Shown one piece after another: positions 29,518 to 39,491 of a DNA stretch of 64,000 nt; the stretch's first letter is position 1, and every line of letters begins with the position of its first letter. The DNA comes from Lutibaculum baratangense AMV1. GTDB taxonomy: Bacteria; Pseudomonadota; Alphaproteobacteria; Rhizobiales; Tepidamorphaceae. The stretch covers positions 124,001 to 188,000 of the forward strand of contig NZ_AWXZ01000017.1 of assembly GCF_000496075.1 (NCBI RefSeq), given 5' to 3'. Made by a program: the position numbers and the translations under genes. The notes beneath the pieces were generated by a model. That model searched no databases, had not been told where the DNA came from, and saw only the letters and a list, made by a program, of their open reading frames with translations.

Positions 29518-29609
29518 CGTTCGGCCGGGCCTTGAAAGCCGCCCCCGGACGGGCCTATCTCCGCGGCGGATCCACGAGAAGATGCCCTGGAAGAAGGACC
29601 CGTCCCGTC

Positions 29610-31502
29610 ATGGCCGAAACCGACAGCGCCGCGCAGGCGGCCACCTCTCACGCGTTCGAAGCCGAGGTCGACCGCCTGCTCGACCTCGTGGTCCACGCGG
29701 TCTACTCCGACCGCGAGCTGTTCCTCCGCGAGCTCGTATCGAACGCGGCGGACGCCTGCGAGAAGCTGCGCTTCGAGGCGCGCCGCAACGACGCGCTCCT
29801 GAAGGACGATCCCGACCTCAGGATCACGATCCTGCCGGACGCCGGCAACGGCACGCTAGAGATCTCCGACAACGGCATCGGCATGAGCCGGGAAGACCTC
29901 CAGCAGAATCTCGGCACGATCGCCCGCTCCGGCACGCGCGCCTTCGTCGAGGCGCTGCACGCCGGCGAAGAGGCGAAGAACCTGATCGGTCGGTTCGGCA
30001 TCGGCTTCTACTCCGCCTTCATGGTAGCCGACCGGGTCGAGGTTCTGAGCCGCCGCGCGGGCGAGGAGCAGGGCCACCGCTGGAGCTCGACGGGCTCGGG
30101 CGCCTTCGAGATCGCGTCCGCCGACGACGCCCCCTCGCGCGGCACCAGGGTGATCCTGCACCTCAAGGAGAACGCGAGAGAGTTTGCCGAGGAGCACCGG
30201 CTCGAGCACGTCATCCGCTCGCATTCGGGCCACGTCCCGATACCGATCAGGCTCGGGAAGGACGGTGCCTTCCGGGAGATCACCGACGGCAGCGCACTGT
30301 GGCTCAAGCCGAAGTCGGAGATCTCGGCCGACGACTACGCCGACTTCTACCGCCATGTCGGCGGCCAGTTCGACGAGCCCTCCATCACGATCCACTATTC
30401 CGCGGAGGGGCGGCAGGCCTACCACGTCCTGCTCTTCGTGCCGTCGGAGCGGCCGTTCGACCTGTTCGATCCCGAGCGGAAAGGGCGCGTCCGGCTCTAT
30501 GTCCGCCGGGTCTTCATCACAGACGAGGCGGACCTCCTGCCGAGCTACCTGCGCTTCGTGCGCGGTCTCGTCGATTCAGACGACCTGCCGCTCAATATCT
30601 CGCGCGAGATGCTGCAGGAGAGCCCGATGCTCTCCCAGATCAAGAAGGGCATCACGAACCGCGTCGTCTCCGAGCTCAAGAAGCGCGCGGAGAAGGAGCC
30701 GGAGGGCTACCTGAAGATCTGGCAGACCTTCGGCAACGTCCTGAAGGAGGGCCTCTACGAGGATTTCGAGCGTCGTGGCGACCTCCTCGAGCTCGCCCGC
30801 TTCCGCACGACGAAGTCCGGCGAGGATTGGCGCTCGCTGAAGGAGATCGTCGCCGACTTCAGGGAGAACCAGAGCGCGATCTACTACGTCACGGCCGACA
30901 GCCACGCGCAGGCGGCGGCGAGCCCGCAGCTCGAAGGCTTCCGCGCCCGCGACATCGAGGTGATCCTGCTCTCCGACCCGGTCGACCATTTCTGGGCGCG
31001 CATGGCCCCCGAGTTCGACGGAAAGCCGTTCCGCTCGATCACGCAAGGGGCGGCGGACATCTCGAATATCCCCCGCGCGGCCGCGGCCGAGGACGGAGAC
31101 GAGGCGCCGACGTCGGACGTCGCGACCCTCGCGGCCCTCGTGAAGCAGACGCTCGGCGACGTCGTCGGCGAGGTCAGACCCTCCGACAGGCTGGCCGAGA
31201 GCCCCGTCTGTCTCGTCGCCAAGGAAGGCGCCCTCGACCGCAGGCTCGAGCGGATGATCCGCCGCCAGGAGAACAACCAGATCCCCGGCACGGCGCCGGA
31301 CCTCGAGCTCAACCCGCGCCACAGGCTGATCCGCCACCTCTCGGCGGAGGCCGCGAAGGGTGGCGCGAGCGAGCGGCTGGCGGATGCCGCCTGGCTCCTG
31401 TGGGACGAGGCCGCGATCCTCGAGGGCGAGGCGCCGAGCGACCCGGCCGCCTTCGCGGCCCGGTTGACACGGCTTCTCCTGCCCTCCGAGCCGCAGGGCT
31501 GA
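29610..31502 (+). CDS. htpG: Molecular chaperone HtpG (Hsp90)
   Basis: A 630-residue Hsp90. The ATP-binding N domain shows AEVDRLLDLVVHAVYSDRE, FLRELVSNAADACEKLR, LEISDNGIGMS, LGTIARSGT and GRFGIGFYSAFMVAD; the middle domain has YVRRVFITD and SDDLPLNISREMLQ with the catalytic-loop Arg; the C domain has the dimerisation segment near 560-620. Start 29610 (MAETDSA) is the first ATG near the core; the frame is open further up but through the RNA candidate region. The middle of the protein (AAAAEDGDEAPT) holds the usual charged linker. Confidence 0.95.
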   Translation: MAETDSAAQAATSHAFEAEVDRLLDLVVHAVYSDRELFLRELVSNAADACEKLRFEARRNDALLKDDPDLRITILPDAGNGTLEISDNGIGMSREDLQQNLGTIARSGTRAFVEALHAGEEAKNLIGRFGIGFYSAFMVADRVEVLSRRAGEEQGHRWSSTGSGAFEIASADDAPSRGTRVILHLKENAREFAEEHRLEHVIRSHSGHVPIPIRLGKDGAFREITDGSALWLKPKSEISADDYADFYRHVGGQFDEPSITIHYSAEGRQAYHVLLFVPSERPFDLFDPERKGRVRLYVRRVFITDEADLLPSYLRFVRGLVDSDDLPLNISREMLQESPMLSQIKKGITNRVVSELKKRAEKEPEGYLKIWQTFGNVLKEGLYEDFERRGDLLELARFRTTKSGEDWRSLKEIVADFRENQSAIYYVTADSHAQAAASPQLEGFRARDIEVILLSDPVDHFWARMAPEFDGKPFRSITQGAADISNIPRAAAAEDGDEAPTSDVATLAALVKQTLGDVVGEVRPSDRLAESPVCLVAKEGALDRRLERMIRRQENNQIPGTAPDLELNPRHRLIRHLSAEAAKGGASERLADAAWLLWDEAAILEGEAPSDPAAFAARLTRLLLPSEPQG

Positions 31503-31515
31503 GGCCGCCCGCGCG

Positions 31516-32334
31516 TCACGTCTCGAAGGATGTCCAGCTGTCCGAGGGAATGCCGTAGACGGCTTCCATCCGCCGCTGTGCCCCCGCGACACCCTCGCCG
31601 ATGAACGAGCCGAACCGGGCGAAGGGCCGTCCGTCATAGACGGCGACGGCCCAGAGACGGCTCTCGTCCCGGCGACCGACGAGGAGAACCCGGACGGCGG
31701 GCGTCTCCTCCGCGCCGGGCGTGCCGGCTTCCCGCCGCGGCAGGACGCTCACGCGCCCGCCGGACTGCCTCACGGAGAGGCTCGCCCGCGTCTCCGCGAA
31801 GCGCTTCGGCGGCGCGACGGCCGCCGCGGCCGCGGCGAGGATCTCGAACTGCCGCGAGGTCGCCGGCGAGTGCGCCTGCATGAGCGTGGCCAGGGCCTCG
31901 CCGCGATAGCGGGATTCCTCGTCGCGAGTGCGTGCCTTGCCGGCGACCGGATCATAGTCCCAGCGCAGGGATCCGGCGGCCGAGACGAGAAGCGCTTCGC
32001 CACCGGTCTCCTCGAACGGGGCCTCCTCCAGCATCAGGAGCGCCAGCCGGAAGACGCTCGGCGTCTCGAGGCCGAGCTCGAGGAGCAGCCGCACCTCGTC
32101 GATGTCGAGCCTCCAGAGCGGCAGATGCAGCGCCGTCCGGGCCCGGACGGTGTCGCTTTCATCTTCGGCCGAGGGCTCGTCCGGCTCCACGGCGTCGATC
32201 TCGCTCGCCGAGCGGGTGCCATCGATCCCGAAACGCCGGGAGAGAGGCGGCCTCCAGTCGACCGGCGGGGCCGGCCGCGCGCGCGCCGCCTGCCTTGCCG
32301 CCTCCCGCACGCCCTTGCGCCGCCCCCAGATCAT
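31516..32334 (-). CDS. Hypothetical protein of unknown function
   Basis: A 272-residue soluble protein I do not recognise. A basic N terminus (MIWGRRKGVREAARQAARAR) is followed by an acidic region (VEPDEPSAEDESD), a leucine-rich helical part (LPLWRLDIDEVRLLLELGLETPSVFRLALLMLEEAPF), an Ala-rich helix and a beta-rich C terminus with VRVLLVGRRDESRLWAVAVYDGR. No signal peptide or membrane helix. The ATG at 32334 has GGGGGAG upstream. It is convergent with htpG (13 bases between stops) and lies 145 bases downstream of the DUF1223 gene on the same strand. Confidence 0.6.
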   Translation of the reverse strand: MIWGRRKGVREAARQAARARPAPPVDWRPPLSRRFGIDGTRSASEIDAVEPDEPSAEDESDTVRARTALHLPLWRLDIDEVRLLLELGLETPSVFRLALLMLEEAPFEETGGEALLVSAAGSLRWDYDPVAGKARTRDEESRYRGEALATLMQAHSPATSRQFEILAAAAAAVAPPKRFAETRASLSVRQSGGRVSVLPRREAGTPGAEETPAVRVLLVGRRDESRLWAVAVYDGRPFARFGSFIGEGVAGAQRRMEAVYGIPSDSWTSFET

Positions 32335-32479
32335 GCCGCTCCCCCGTCCCCCCTCGAGATCGGGAGACCGTAAGGAGCAGAAGCCCTTCGCGCAACGAAA
32401 AGACCGGAATTCCAGCACGTTGAGGAGAGAGATGGCGGAAGCGCGCCGTGCGTGCGCCAATGGCCGCCGGCGGCGCGCC

Positions 32480-33175
32480 TCAGAGCCGCGCCGCCCCGAG
32501 GACCCGGCCGAGCTTCTCCTCCGTGCCGAGCTGCACAAGGACGGCGCAGCGCAGCCCCTCCGGGGGCAGGGTGAAACTGTAGGTCTTCGCCGTGCCGCGC
32601 CACTCGCCGAGGCGCACGATCTTCTTCACGACGTTTCGGTAGGTGATCGTCTGACCGGCATTCTCGCCCCGGCCGATCTTCACCGTCGCCTCCGGGTCGA
32701 AGACGATGAGCAGCACGATCGCCTTCGCGGCTGCGGACCCGCTGCCGACGGTCACGCGGGCCTTCGTCTCCCCGGCGCTCGCCTCGACCGACACCGGCGA
32801 TTCGTCGGAGGTCTTGCCCAGCGCATCCAGCAGGGCCTGACGGTCGGACCCGACCCGGTGATCGGCGCCGTTGACGACGACCTGCGGCGTGTAGACCTCG
32901 CGGTCCCCCCTCGCCTTGGCATAGGCCCTCTGGCGGGCGGAGAAGGCCGGCGAGGCGAGCGTGTCCTTCCAGCCGATATAGTCCCAGTAGTCGATCGGCA
33001 GGCTGAGGGCGAGCACGTCGTCGCGCTCGGCGAACTCGGCGAGCAACTCGTCCGCGGGCGGGCAGGACGAGCAGCCCTGGCTCGTGAAGAGCTCCATCAC
33101 CGAAAACCTCTCACCGGCCGCGGCCTGCCCTTGAAGCAGGACGATGAGGATGAGTGCGCCGGCGATGCGAAACAT
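32480..33175 (-). CDS. DUF1223 secreted thioredoxin-like protein
   Basis: A 231-residue protein with a signal peptide (cut after AAA at 20) and a thioredoxin-like N domain holding C35-SS-C38-PP in ELFTSQGCSSCPPADELLAEFA. Further family signs are LPIDYWDYIGWKD, YTPQVVVNG and a C-terminal beta domain with GRGENAGQTITYRNVV. The family is periplasmic and redox-active by analogy; no substrate is known. Confidence 0.85.
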   Translation of the reverse strand: MFRIAGALILIVLLQGQAAAGERFSVMELFTSQGCSSCPPADELLAEFAERDDVLALSLPIDYWDYIGWKDTLASPAFSARQRAYAKARGDREVYTPQVVVNGADHRVGSDRQALLDALGKTSDESPVSVEASAGETKARVTVGSGSAAAKAIVLLIVFDPEATVKIGRGENAGQTITYRNVVKKIVRLGEWRGTAKTYSFTLPPEGLRCAVLVQLGTEEKLGRVLGAARL

Positions 33176-33349
33176 GTCTTCTTGCGCCCTTCTTGTCGAT
33201 GGAGCCTTCGGTACCGCCGCGCCCGCTCACACGCCAGTCAATTCAGGGTGACGCCACGAGCGCCGTCGGCGCGGCTTCGCGCGAAAGACCATGTCCTGCA
33301 AGAGCATAGGTCGTCAACGCGCGACCCGAGCCTCGCGCCGCCGAGCCGC

Positions 33350-33382
33350 AAAAATTGAGCCGGGGCCCGTGGGCCCCGGCTC
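33350..33382 (-). terminator. Intrinsic terminator of acnA
   Basis: Minus strand: a 12-bp GAGCCGGGGCCC-type stem with a very short loop followed by AATTTTTG. It lies 25 bases after the acnA stop. Confidence 0.85.
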
Positions 33383-33407
33383 GCGTCCCGTCGAGGATCT
33401 CGCGGGG

Positions 33408-36134
33408 TCAGGCGGCGAGGCGGCGCAGCACGTAGTGCAGGATGCCGCCGTTCCTGAAGTAGTCGAGCTCGTCCTCGGTATCGATCCGGCACAGCAGGTC
33501 GACCGTCTCCTTCGAGCCGTCCGGCCGCTCGATCTCCGCCTGCATCGTCGCGCGGGGGCGGATGTCGTCGAAGCCGAGGATCGTCACCTTCTCCTCGCCG
33601 GTGATGCCGAGCGACTGCCAGGACTGTCCGTTCGTGAACTGCAGCGGCAGGACGCCCATGCCGATCAGGTTCGAGCGGTGGATGCGCTCGAAGCTCTCCA
33701 CGATCACCGCGCGCACGCCGAGCAGGTTCGTGCCCTTCGCCGCCCAGTCGCGCGACGAGCCGGAGCCGTACTCCTTGCCCGCGAAGATCACGAGCGGAAC
33801 GCCCTCCTGCCTGTAGCGCATCGCCGCGTCGTAGATCGGCATCTGCTCGCCGGAGGGGTGATGCACCGTCACGCCGCCCTCGACGCCCGGCACCATCTGG
33901 TTCTTGATGCGGATATTGGCGAACGTGCCCCGCATCATGACCTCGTGATTGCCGCGCCGCGTGCCGTACTGGTTGAAGTCGACCGGCTGCACGTTGTGGT
34001 CGAGGAGGTAGCGGCCCGCCGGGCTCTGCGCCTTGATCGAGCCGGCCGGCGAGATGTGGTCGGTCGTGATCGAGTCGAGGAAGAGGCCGATGACGCGGGC
34101 GCCGACGACGTCCTCGGGGCTCTTCGGCTGCGCGTCCATGCCGACGAAATAGGGCGGGTTCTGCACGTAGGTCGAGTTGCCGTCCCAGGCATAGGTCATG
34201 CCGCCCTCGACCTGGGTCTCGCGCCAGTGCTCGTCGCCCTTGAAGACGTCGGCATATTTCGACGCGAAGAGCTCGCGGGTGATGTTCGCCCGCACGAACT
34301 CCTGAACCTCCGTGGAGGAGGGCCAGACGTCCTTGAGGTAGACCGGGTTGCCGTCCCTGTCCTCCCCGAGCGGCTCGGTCGTCAGGTCGACGTTGAGCGA
34401 GCCGGCGAGCGCGTAGGCGACGACGAGCGGCGGCGAGGCGAGGTAGTTCGCCCTGACGTCTGGATTGACGCGCCCCTCGAAGTTGCGGTTGCCGGACAAG
34501 ACCGAGCAGGCGACGAGATCGCCCTCGTTCACCGCCTTCGACACCGCTTCCGGCAGCGGCCCGGAATTGCCGATGCAGGTCGTGCAGCCGAAGCCGACGA
34601 GGTTGAAGCCGAGCGCGTCGAGATCCTTCTGGAGATCCGCCTTCTCGAGATAGCCCGCGACGACCTGGCTGCCGGGCGCGAGCGAGGTCTTCACCCACGG
34701 CTTGACCTTGAGGCCCTTCTCGTTCGCCTTCCGGGCGAGCAGGCCGGCCGCGATCATCACGTTCGGGTTCGAGGTGTTGGTGCACGAGGTGATCGCGGCG
34801 ATGACGACGTCGCCATGGCCGATTTCGTAGTCGGTGCCCTCGACCTTCACGCGCTTGCCCGCCTGGTCGGCGCGCTTGAACTCGGTGTCCATCGCCTTCG
34901 CGAATTCCTGCTTCGCCTGGGCGAGCAGCACACGGTCCTGCGGACGCTTCGGCCCGGCGACCGACGGCTCGACCTCGCCGAGGTCGAGCTCGAGCGTGTC
35001 GGTGTAGGTCGGATGCGCGTCGCCGGTCGAGCGGAACATGCCCTGCGCCTTCGCGTAGGCCTCGACGAGCGCGACGCGCTCGTCGCTGCGCCCGGTCTCG
35101 CGGAGATAGCGCAGCGTCTCGGCGTCGATCGGGAAGAAGCCGCAGGTCGCGCCGTATTCCGGCGCCATGTTGCCGATCGTCGCCCGGTCCTCGAGCGGCA
35201 GGTGGTCGAGCCCGTCGCCGTAGAACTCGACGAACTTGCCGACGACGCCCCTCTTGCGCAGCATCTGCGTGACGGTGAGGACGAGGTCGGTGGCGGTGAC
35301 GCCCTCCTTCAGGCTGCCTTCGAGGCGGAAGCCGATCACCTCGGGGATGAGCATCGAGATCGGCTGGCCGAGCATGGCCGCTTCCGCCTCGATGCCGCCG
35401 ACGCCCCAGCCGAGCACGGCCGCGCCGTTCACCATCGTGGTGTGGCTGTCGGTGCCGACGAGCGTGTCGGGGTAGGCGACCTCCGTCCCGTCCTCCTCCT
35501 TCGCGGAGAAGATCGTCTGGGACAGGTACTCGAGGTTCACCTGGTGGCAGATGCCGGTGCCGGGCGGCACGACGCGGAAATTGTCGAACGAGCTCTGCGC
35601 CCACTTCAGGAAGCGGTAGCGCTCGCCGTTCCTCTTGTACTCGAGCTCGACGTTGCGCTTGAAGGCCTGCGGGTTGCCGAACTCGTCGACGATCACCGAG
35701 TGGTCGATGACGAGGTCGACGGGCACGAGCGGGTTGATCCGCTTCGGATCGCCTCCGAGATGCTTCATCGCGTCGCGCATCGCCGCGAGATCGACGACGG
35801 CGGGAATGCCGGTGAAGTCCTGCATCAGCACGCGGGCCGGGCGGAACGCGATCTCGCGGGTCGACTTCTGCTCGGCCAGCCAGCCCGGCATGGCCTCGAT
35901 GTCCGCCTTGGAGACGGTGCGGCCGTCCTCGAAGCGCAGGAGATTCTCGGTGAGGACCTTCAACGTGTAGGGAAGCCTGGACACATCCTTCAGGCCGTTC
36001 TCCTCGGCGGCCTTCAGGCTGTAGTAGGCGTAGGACTTGTCGCCGACCTGGAGCGTCTGGCGGGACTTGAAGCTATCGGGCGAGCTTGTCACGGGCGTGG
36101 ACCCCCTTCCTTTGGATACAATTCTGGTTTGCAT
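33408..36134 (-). CDS. acnA: Aconitate hydratase AcnA
   Basis: A 908-residue TCA-cycle enzyme isomerising citrate and isocitrate through a [4Fe-4S] cluster. Segments include [61 protein letters not shown] (first cluster cysteine), [14 protein letters not shown] (other two cysteines), [12 protein letters not shown]-like [12 protein letters not shown], and [19 protein letters not shown]. The ATG at 36134 is the furthest upstream; a GTG sixteen codons inside is an alternative. Length matches the AcnA/IRP1 group. It is divergent from ccmA, an order common in Rhizobiales. Confidence 0.96.
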   Translation of the reverse strand: MQTRIVSKGRGSTPVTSSPDSFKSRQTLQVGDKSYAYYSLKAAEENGLKDVSRLPYTLKVLTENLLRFEDGRTVSKADIEAMPGWLAEQKSTREIAFRPARVLMQDFTGIPAVVDLAAMRDAMKHLGGDPKRINPLVPVDLVIDHSVIVDEFGNPQAFKRNVELEYKRNGERYRFLKWAQSSFDNFRVVPPGTGICHQVNLEYLSQTIFSAKEEDGTEVAYPDTLVGTDSHTTMVNGAAVLGWGVGGIEAEAAMLGQPISMLIPEVIGFRLEGSLKEGVTATDLVLTVTQMLRKRGVVGKFVEFYGDGLDHLPLEDRATIGNMAPEYGATCGFFPIDAETLRYLRETGRSDERVALVEAYAKAQGMFRSTGDAHPTYTDTLELDLGEVEPSVAGPKRPQDRVLLAQAKQEFAKAMDTEFKRADQAGKRVKVEGTDYEIGHGDVVIAAITSCTNTSNPNVMIAAGLLARKANEKGLKVKPWVKTSLAPGSQVVAGYLEKADLQKDLDALGFNLVGFGCTTCIGNSGPLPEAVSKAVNEGDLVACSVLSGNRNFEGRVNPDVRANYLASPPLVVAYALAGSLNVDLTTEPLGEDRDGNPVYLKDVWPSSTEVQEFVRANITRELFASKYADVFKGDEHWRETQVEGGMTYAWDGNSTYVQNPPYFVGMDAQPKSPEDVVGARVIGLFLDSITTDHISPAGSIKAQSPAGRYLLDHNVQPVDFNQYGTRRGNHEVMMRGTFANIRIKNQMVPGVEGGVTVHHPSGEQMPIYDAAMRYRQEGVPLVIFAGKEYGSGSSRDWAAKGTNLLGVRAVIVESFERIHRSNLIGMGVLPLQFTNGQSWQSLGITGEEKVTILGFDDIRPRATMQAEIERPDGSKETVDLLCRIDTEDELDYFRNGGILHYVLRRLAA

Positions 36135-36578
36135 GGAGCGGGAGCGCGCTAGGAGCGCTGAGCCGGCGACCTTGTCCTTAGGGCAGGGGCCGGCCTCGGG
36201 GGGTGCCCCGATTGGCCGTCCTTATAGGGCATTTGTCGGGCATGTGCCAGATGCGGACGGCGCCACCGCAGGGGCGGCCGGGGCGGCGCGCACGGCCGCA
36301 CGGATGGCGGGCACGGGGTGAGTGAGCCGACCTGTGGCTCAGCGCCCACTGTCGCCGGAGGAAGACGTCGCCGCGAACCGAGATTCTGATCCGCGTCAAA
36401 GTCTGCGCCTGCCGAACGTGGTGGCGTCTGGCCCGTCTTCGGGCGCCGGAACCAATCGGCAACGTTCGCTGGTGTCCTCGATCTCGGCGGTCTGGCCCCC
36501 GTCACGCGGTCCACCGCCCTTGCACGAGCGGCGGCGATCGGTTTTCTGGCGGCGAGCGAACAGGAGGCGCAAAGGACG
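36135..36578. other. Divergent intergenic region between acnA and ccmA
   Basis: A 444-base spacer that must hold the promoters of acnA (minus) and ccmA (plus). GC-rich, with no open frame that resembles a protein. A GGAAC and a CGTT occur close together near 36448-36467 but only 10 bases apart, too close for an EcfG promoter. I see no terminator or riboswitch. Confidence 0.4.
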
Positions 36579-37181
36579 ATGAGATTGGTGGCGCAAGGCC
36601 TCGCCTGCCGGCGCGGCGGGCGCGACGTCTTCGCCGGCGTCGGGTTCGAGGTGAGGAGCGGCGAGATCCTGGAGCTCAGGGGACCGAACGGCGTGGGCAA
36701 GTCCTCGCTCCTGCGCCTCGTCGCCGGCCTCGTCGACCGGACGGCTGGCGACATCGCGCTCCAGGGCGGCGACGAGGAGCTCACGCTTCCCGAGCAGGCG
36801 CACTATGTCGGCCACCTCGACGCGATCAAGCCGCCGCTGACCGTCCTGGAGAACCTACGCTTCTGGGGTGAGATGCTGGGCGAGGGAAGCGTCGAGCCGC
36901 GCGCCGCGCTCGAGGCGGTCGGCCTTTCGGCGCTGGCGCAGTTCCCGGCCTACACCCTGTCGGCCGGCCAGCGCCGGCGCCTGTCGCTTGCGCGCCTCCT
37001 TTGCGCGAAGCGCCCGGTCTGGCTTCTCGACGAGCCGACGACGGCGCTCGACAGGGCGTCCCGGGAAACGCTCTACGGCCTCGTGCGCGCCCATGCCGCG
37101 GATGGAGGCCTCACCCTCGTCGCGACGCACGACGATCTGCCGCTTCAGGCCAGGCGCCTCGAGATGAGGCGGGCGGCATGA
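36579..37181 (+). CDS. ccmA: Heme exporter ATP-binding protein CcmA
   Basis: A 200-residue ABC ATPase of system I cytochrome c maturation. Walker A GPNGVGKSS, signature LSAGQRRRLSLARLL, Walker B and D-loop VWLLDEPTTALD, and the switch His in VATHDD are present. CcmA drives release of holo-CcmE from the CcmABCD complex. Its stop overlaps the ccmB start (ATGA). Confidence 0.94.
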   Translation: MRLVAQGLACRRGGRDVFAGVGFEVRSGEILELRGPNGVGKSSLLRLVAGLVDRTAGDIALQGGDEELTLPEQAHYVGHLDAIKPPLTVLENLRFWGEMLGEGSVEPRAALEAVGLSALAQFPAYTLSAGQRRRLSLARLLCAKRPVWLLDEPTTALDRASRETLYGLVRAHAADGGLTLVATHDDLPLQARRLEMRRAA

Positions 37182-37849
37182 CGGGCCAGATCATCAGCCT
37201 CTTCCGCCGTGAGGTGGCGCTGGCGACGCGGGCGGGCGGCGGCGCGACGATGGGCGTCGTCTTCTTCCTGATCCTCGTCGCGCTGATGCCCCTGTCGCTC
37301 GGTCCCGACCTCGCGCTTCTGTCGCGCATCGGCCCGGCCCTGCTCTGGCTCGGCGTGCTTCTGGCGACACTCCTAGGCCTCGACCGCCTCTTCAAGGCCG
37401 ACTGGGAGGACGGGTCGCTCGACCTCCTGACGATGAGCGAGGTGCCGCTCGCCCTGACGGTCCTGACCAAGACGCTCGCGCACTGGGTGACGACGGGCCT
37501 GCCGCTCGTCCTCGCGGCGCCCCTTCTCGGCATCATGCTGAATGTCGAGCCGAAGGGCCTCGCCGTCGTCGCCTTCACGCTCCTCGTCGGCACGCCGGCG
37601 CTCGCCTCGATCGGGGCGATCGGCGCGGCGCTGACCGTCGCGCTCCGCAGGGGCGGCCTGCTCGTGCCGGTTCTCGTCCTGCCGTTGTCCGTGCCCGTCC
37701 TGATCTTCGGGATCTCCGCGACGCAGTCGGCGCTGATCGGGCCCGTGCCGATGACGACGCCGCTGGCCGTGCTCGCGGCCCTGTCGCTCGCGAGCCTCGT
37801 CTTGGCGCCGTGGGCATCCGCCGCCGCCCTGCGCCTCGCGCTCGAGTGA
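37178..37849 (+). CDS. ccmB: Heme exporter membrane protein CcmB
   Basis: A 223-residue protein with six hydrophobic segments. Typical segments are LFRREVALATRAGG at the N terminus, FKADWEDGSLDLLTMSEVPL with the conserved D-G-L pattern, KTLAHWVTTGLPL and LPLSVPVLIFGISAT. It pairs with CcmA in the inner membrane. Translationally coupled to ccmA; ccmC follows after 15 bases. Confidence 0.94.
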   Translation: MTGQIISLFRREVALATRAGGGATMGVVFFLILVALMPLSLGPDLALLSRIGPALLWLGVLLATLLGLDRLFKADWEDGSLDLLTMSEVPLALTVLTKTLAHWVTTGLPLVLAAPLLGIMLNVEPKGLAVVAFTLLVGTPALASIGAIGAALTVALRRGGLLVPVLVLPLSVPVLIFGISATQSALIGPVPMTTPLAVLAALSLASLVLAPWASAAALRLALE

Positions 37850-37864
37850 TAGAGAAAGGCGAAT

Positions 37865-38701
37865 ATGTCGCGTGACATGCTGTTGCGGCATGTCAAACTG
37901 TGGCCCCATAGAAGAGGCTACATGAGACGCGTGCCAGACCGATCGCCCCGGAACATGCTCCAGTTCGCCAACCCGACCCGCTTCATGACCTTCTCGGCCA
38001 GGCTGCAGCCCTGGCTGTGGGGCTCCGCCGCGCTCGTTCTCGCGGTCGGGCTCTATTTCGCGCTCGTCGCCTCGCCCGTCGACTACCAGCAGGGGCAGAC
38101 CGTACGTATCATGTACGTGCACGTGCCCGCCGCCTGGCTCGCGATGTTCTGCTACACGACGATCGCGATCTCGTCGCTCGGCACGCTCGTCTGGCGTCAC
38201 CCTCTCGCCGACGTCTCGGCGCGGGCCGCGGCCCCGATCGGAGCCGCCTTCACCTTCCTCGCGCTCCTGACGGGGTCGCTGTGGGGCAAGCCGATGTGGG
38301 GCACGTGGTGGGTCTGGGACGCGCGGCTGACCTCCGTCCTCGTCCTCTTCCTGCTCTATCTCGGCCTGATGGCGCTGTGGCGGGCCTTCGACGATCCGGC
38401 GCGGGCGGCGCGGCCGGGCGCGATCCTCGCGCTCGTGGGCTTCATCAACGTGCCGATCATCAAGTTCTCCGTCGACTGGTGGAACACGCTCCACCAGCCG
38501 GCCAGCGTGTTCCGGCTCGACGGACCGACGATCGACATGTCGATGCTCGTGCCGCTCCTGATCATGGCGCTGGGCTTCACCCTTCTCTTCCTCGCGCTGC
38601 ACGTCGCCGCCATGCGCAACGAGATCATGCGCCGCAGGGTGCGGGCCCTGCGCGTGCGTACGGCGAGCCAGCTCAGCCTTGCGGAGGCCACTGCATCATG
38701 A
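37865..38701 (+). CDS. ccmC: Heme handling protein CcmC
   Basis: A 278-residue protein with six membrane helices and the tryptophan-rich heme-handling motif WGKPMWGTWWVWDARLT between helices 3 and 4; conserved histidines are in YVHVPAAW and further on. CcmC loads heme onto CcmE in the periplasm. Family members usually begin near LQFANPTRFM, so ATGs at 37922 or 37955 are alternatives; 37865 has AAAGGCGAA upstream. The stop overlaps ccmD. Confidence 0.93.
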   Translation: MSRDMLLRHVKLWPHRRGYMRRVPDRSPRNMLQFANPTRFMTFSARLQPWLWGSAALVLAVGLYFALVASPVDYQQGQTVRIMYVHVPAAWLAMFCYTTIAISSLGTLVWRHPLADVSARAAAPIGAAFTFLALLTGSLWGKPMWGTWWVWDARLTSVLVLFLLYLGLMALWRAFDDPARAARPGAILALVGFINVPIIKFSVDWWNTLHQPASVFRLDGPTIDMSMLVPLLIMALGFTLLFLALHVAAMRNEIMRRRVRALRVRTASQLSLAEATAS

Positions 38702-38844
38702 GCCACATGGGATTCGTCGTCGCCGCCTATTCGGCGACAGCCCTCATCGTCGTCGGGCTGATCGCCTGGGTTCGCCTCGACGGCGCCGCGCAGCGCCAGG
38801 CGCTGGAGGAACTCGGCGATCGCCCCCGCGGCGGCCGAGACTGA
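38698..38844 (+). CDS. ccmD: Heme exporter protein CcmD
   Basis: A 48-residue protein with one membrane helix (FVVAAYSATALIVVGLIAWV) preceded by MSHMG, and a polar tail (AAQRQALEELGDRPRG) with the coiled-coil-like RQALEELG segment typical of CcmD. CcmD holds the CcmABC complex together and aids holo-CcmE release. ATGA overlap with ccmC, and ccmG starts 4 bases after its stop. Confidence 0.9.
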   Translation: MSHMGFVVAAYSATALIVVGLIAWVRLDGAAQRQALEELGDRPRGGRD

Positions 38845-38848
38845 CGCC

Positions 38849-39454
38849 ATGACCGACACGACCGAACGCAGCCAGACAGGCGGACGCCGCTGGATCCTCC
38901 GCGTCGCGCTGATCGCCCCGCTCGCCGTCTTCCTCGGGCTGGCGGGCCTCTTCTACGTGAGGCTCTACTCCGGAGACCCATCCGTCATCCCCTCCGCCCT
39001 GATCGGCAACGAGGTGCCGCAGTTCGAGCTCGCCGCCCTTCCCGGCCTCAGCGGCCCCGGGGGGCCCGTGCCGGGCTTCTCGTCGGCAGATCTCAGGCAG
39101 GGAGAGGTGAGCATCGTCAATGTCTGGGCCTCGTGGTGCGTGCCGTGCCGCGACGAGCACCCGATCGTCGCGCAGCTCGCGGAGGACGGCCGCTTCCGCG
39201 TCTATGGCCTGAACTACAAGGACAGGCCCGAGAACGCGCGCCGCTTCCTCGGCCAGCTCGGCAACCCCTTCGACGCCGTGGGAGTCGACGGCAATGGTCG
39301 CGTCGGGATCGACTGGGGGGTCTACGGCGTCCCCGAGACCTTCGTCGTCGACGGCCGGGGGCGGATCACCTACAAGCATGTCGGCCCGCTGACCCCGCAG
39401 TCGCTGGAGCAGCGCCTGATGCCCGAGATCGAGAAGGCGCTTTCCGCAAGCTGA
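38849..39454 (+). CDS. ccmG: Thiol:disulfide interchange protein CcmG (DsbE)
   Basis: A 201-residue membrane-anchored thioredoxin-like reductase. One N-terminal helix near 16-38, then PQFELAALPG, the active site WASWC97VPC100RDEHP, YGLNYKDRPENARRFL and the cis-proline loop GVYGVPETFVVD. It keeps apocytochrome c haem-binding cysteines reduced. The ccmE, ccmF and ccmH genes are not in the window. Confidence 0.95.
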   Translation: MTDTTERSQTGGRRWILRVALIAPLAVFLGLAGLFYVRLYSGDPSVIPSALIGNEVPQFELAALPGLSGPGGPVPGFSSADLRQGEVSIVNVWASWCVPCRDEHPIVAQLAEDGRFRVYGLNYKDRPENARRFLGQLGNPFDAVGVDGNGRVGIDWGVYGVPETFVVDGRGRITYKHVGPLTPQSLEQRLMPEIEKALSAS

Positions 39455-39491
39455 ACCGCCTGATAAGCCGCGACACGACCCTGCGAGGAGG

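Noticed and set aside
33291-36152. 953-codon plus-strand open frame opposite acnA
   Set aside because: Antisense of the aconitase gene, with no motif of its own.
36448-36467. GGAAC and CGTT before ccmA as an EcfG promoter
   Set aside because: The spacer is only 10 bases, whereas the motif needs 16 or 17.
36396-36815. Minus-strand open frame overlapping the start of ccmA
   Set aside because: It lies antisense to a clear ABC ATPase gene and reads as basic low-complexity sequence.
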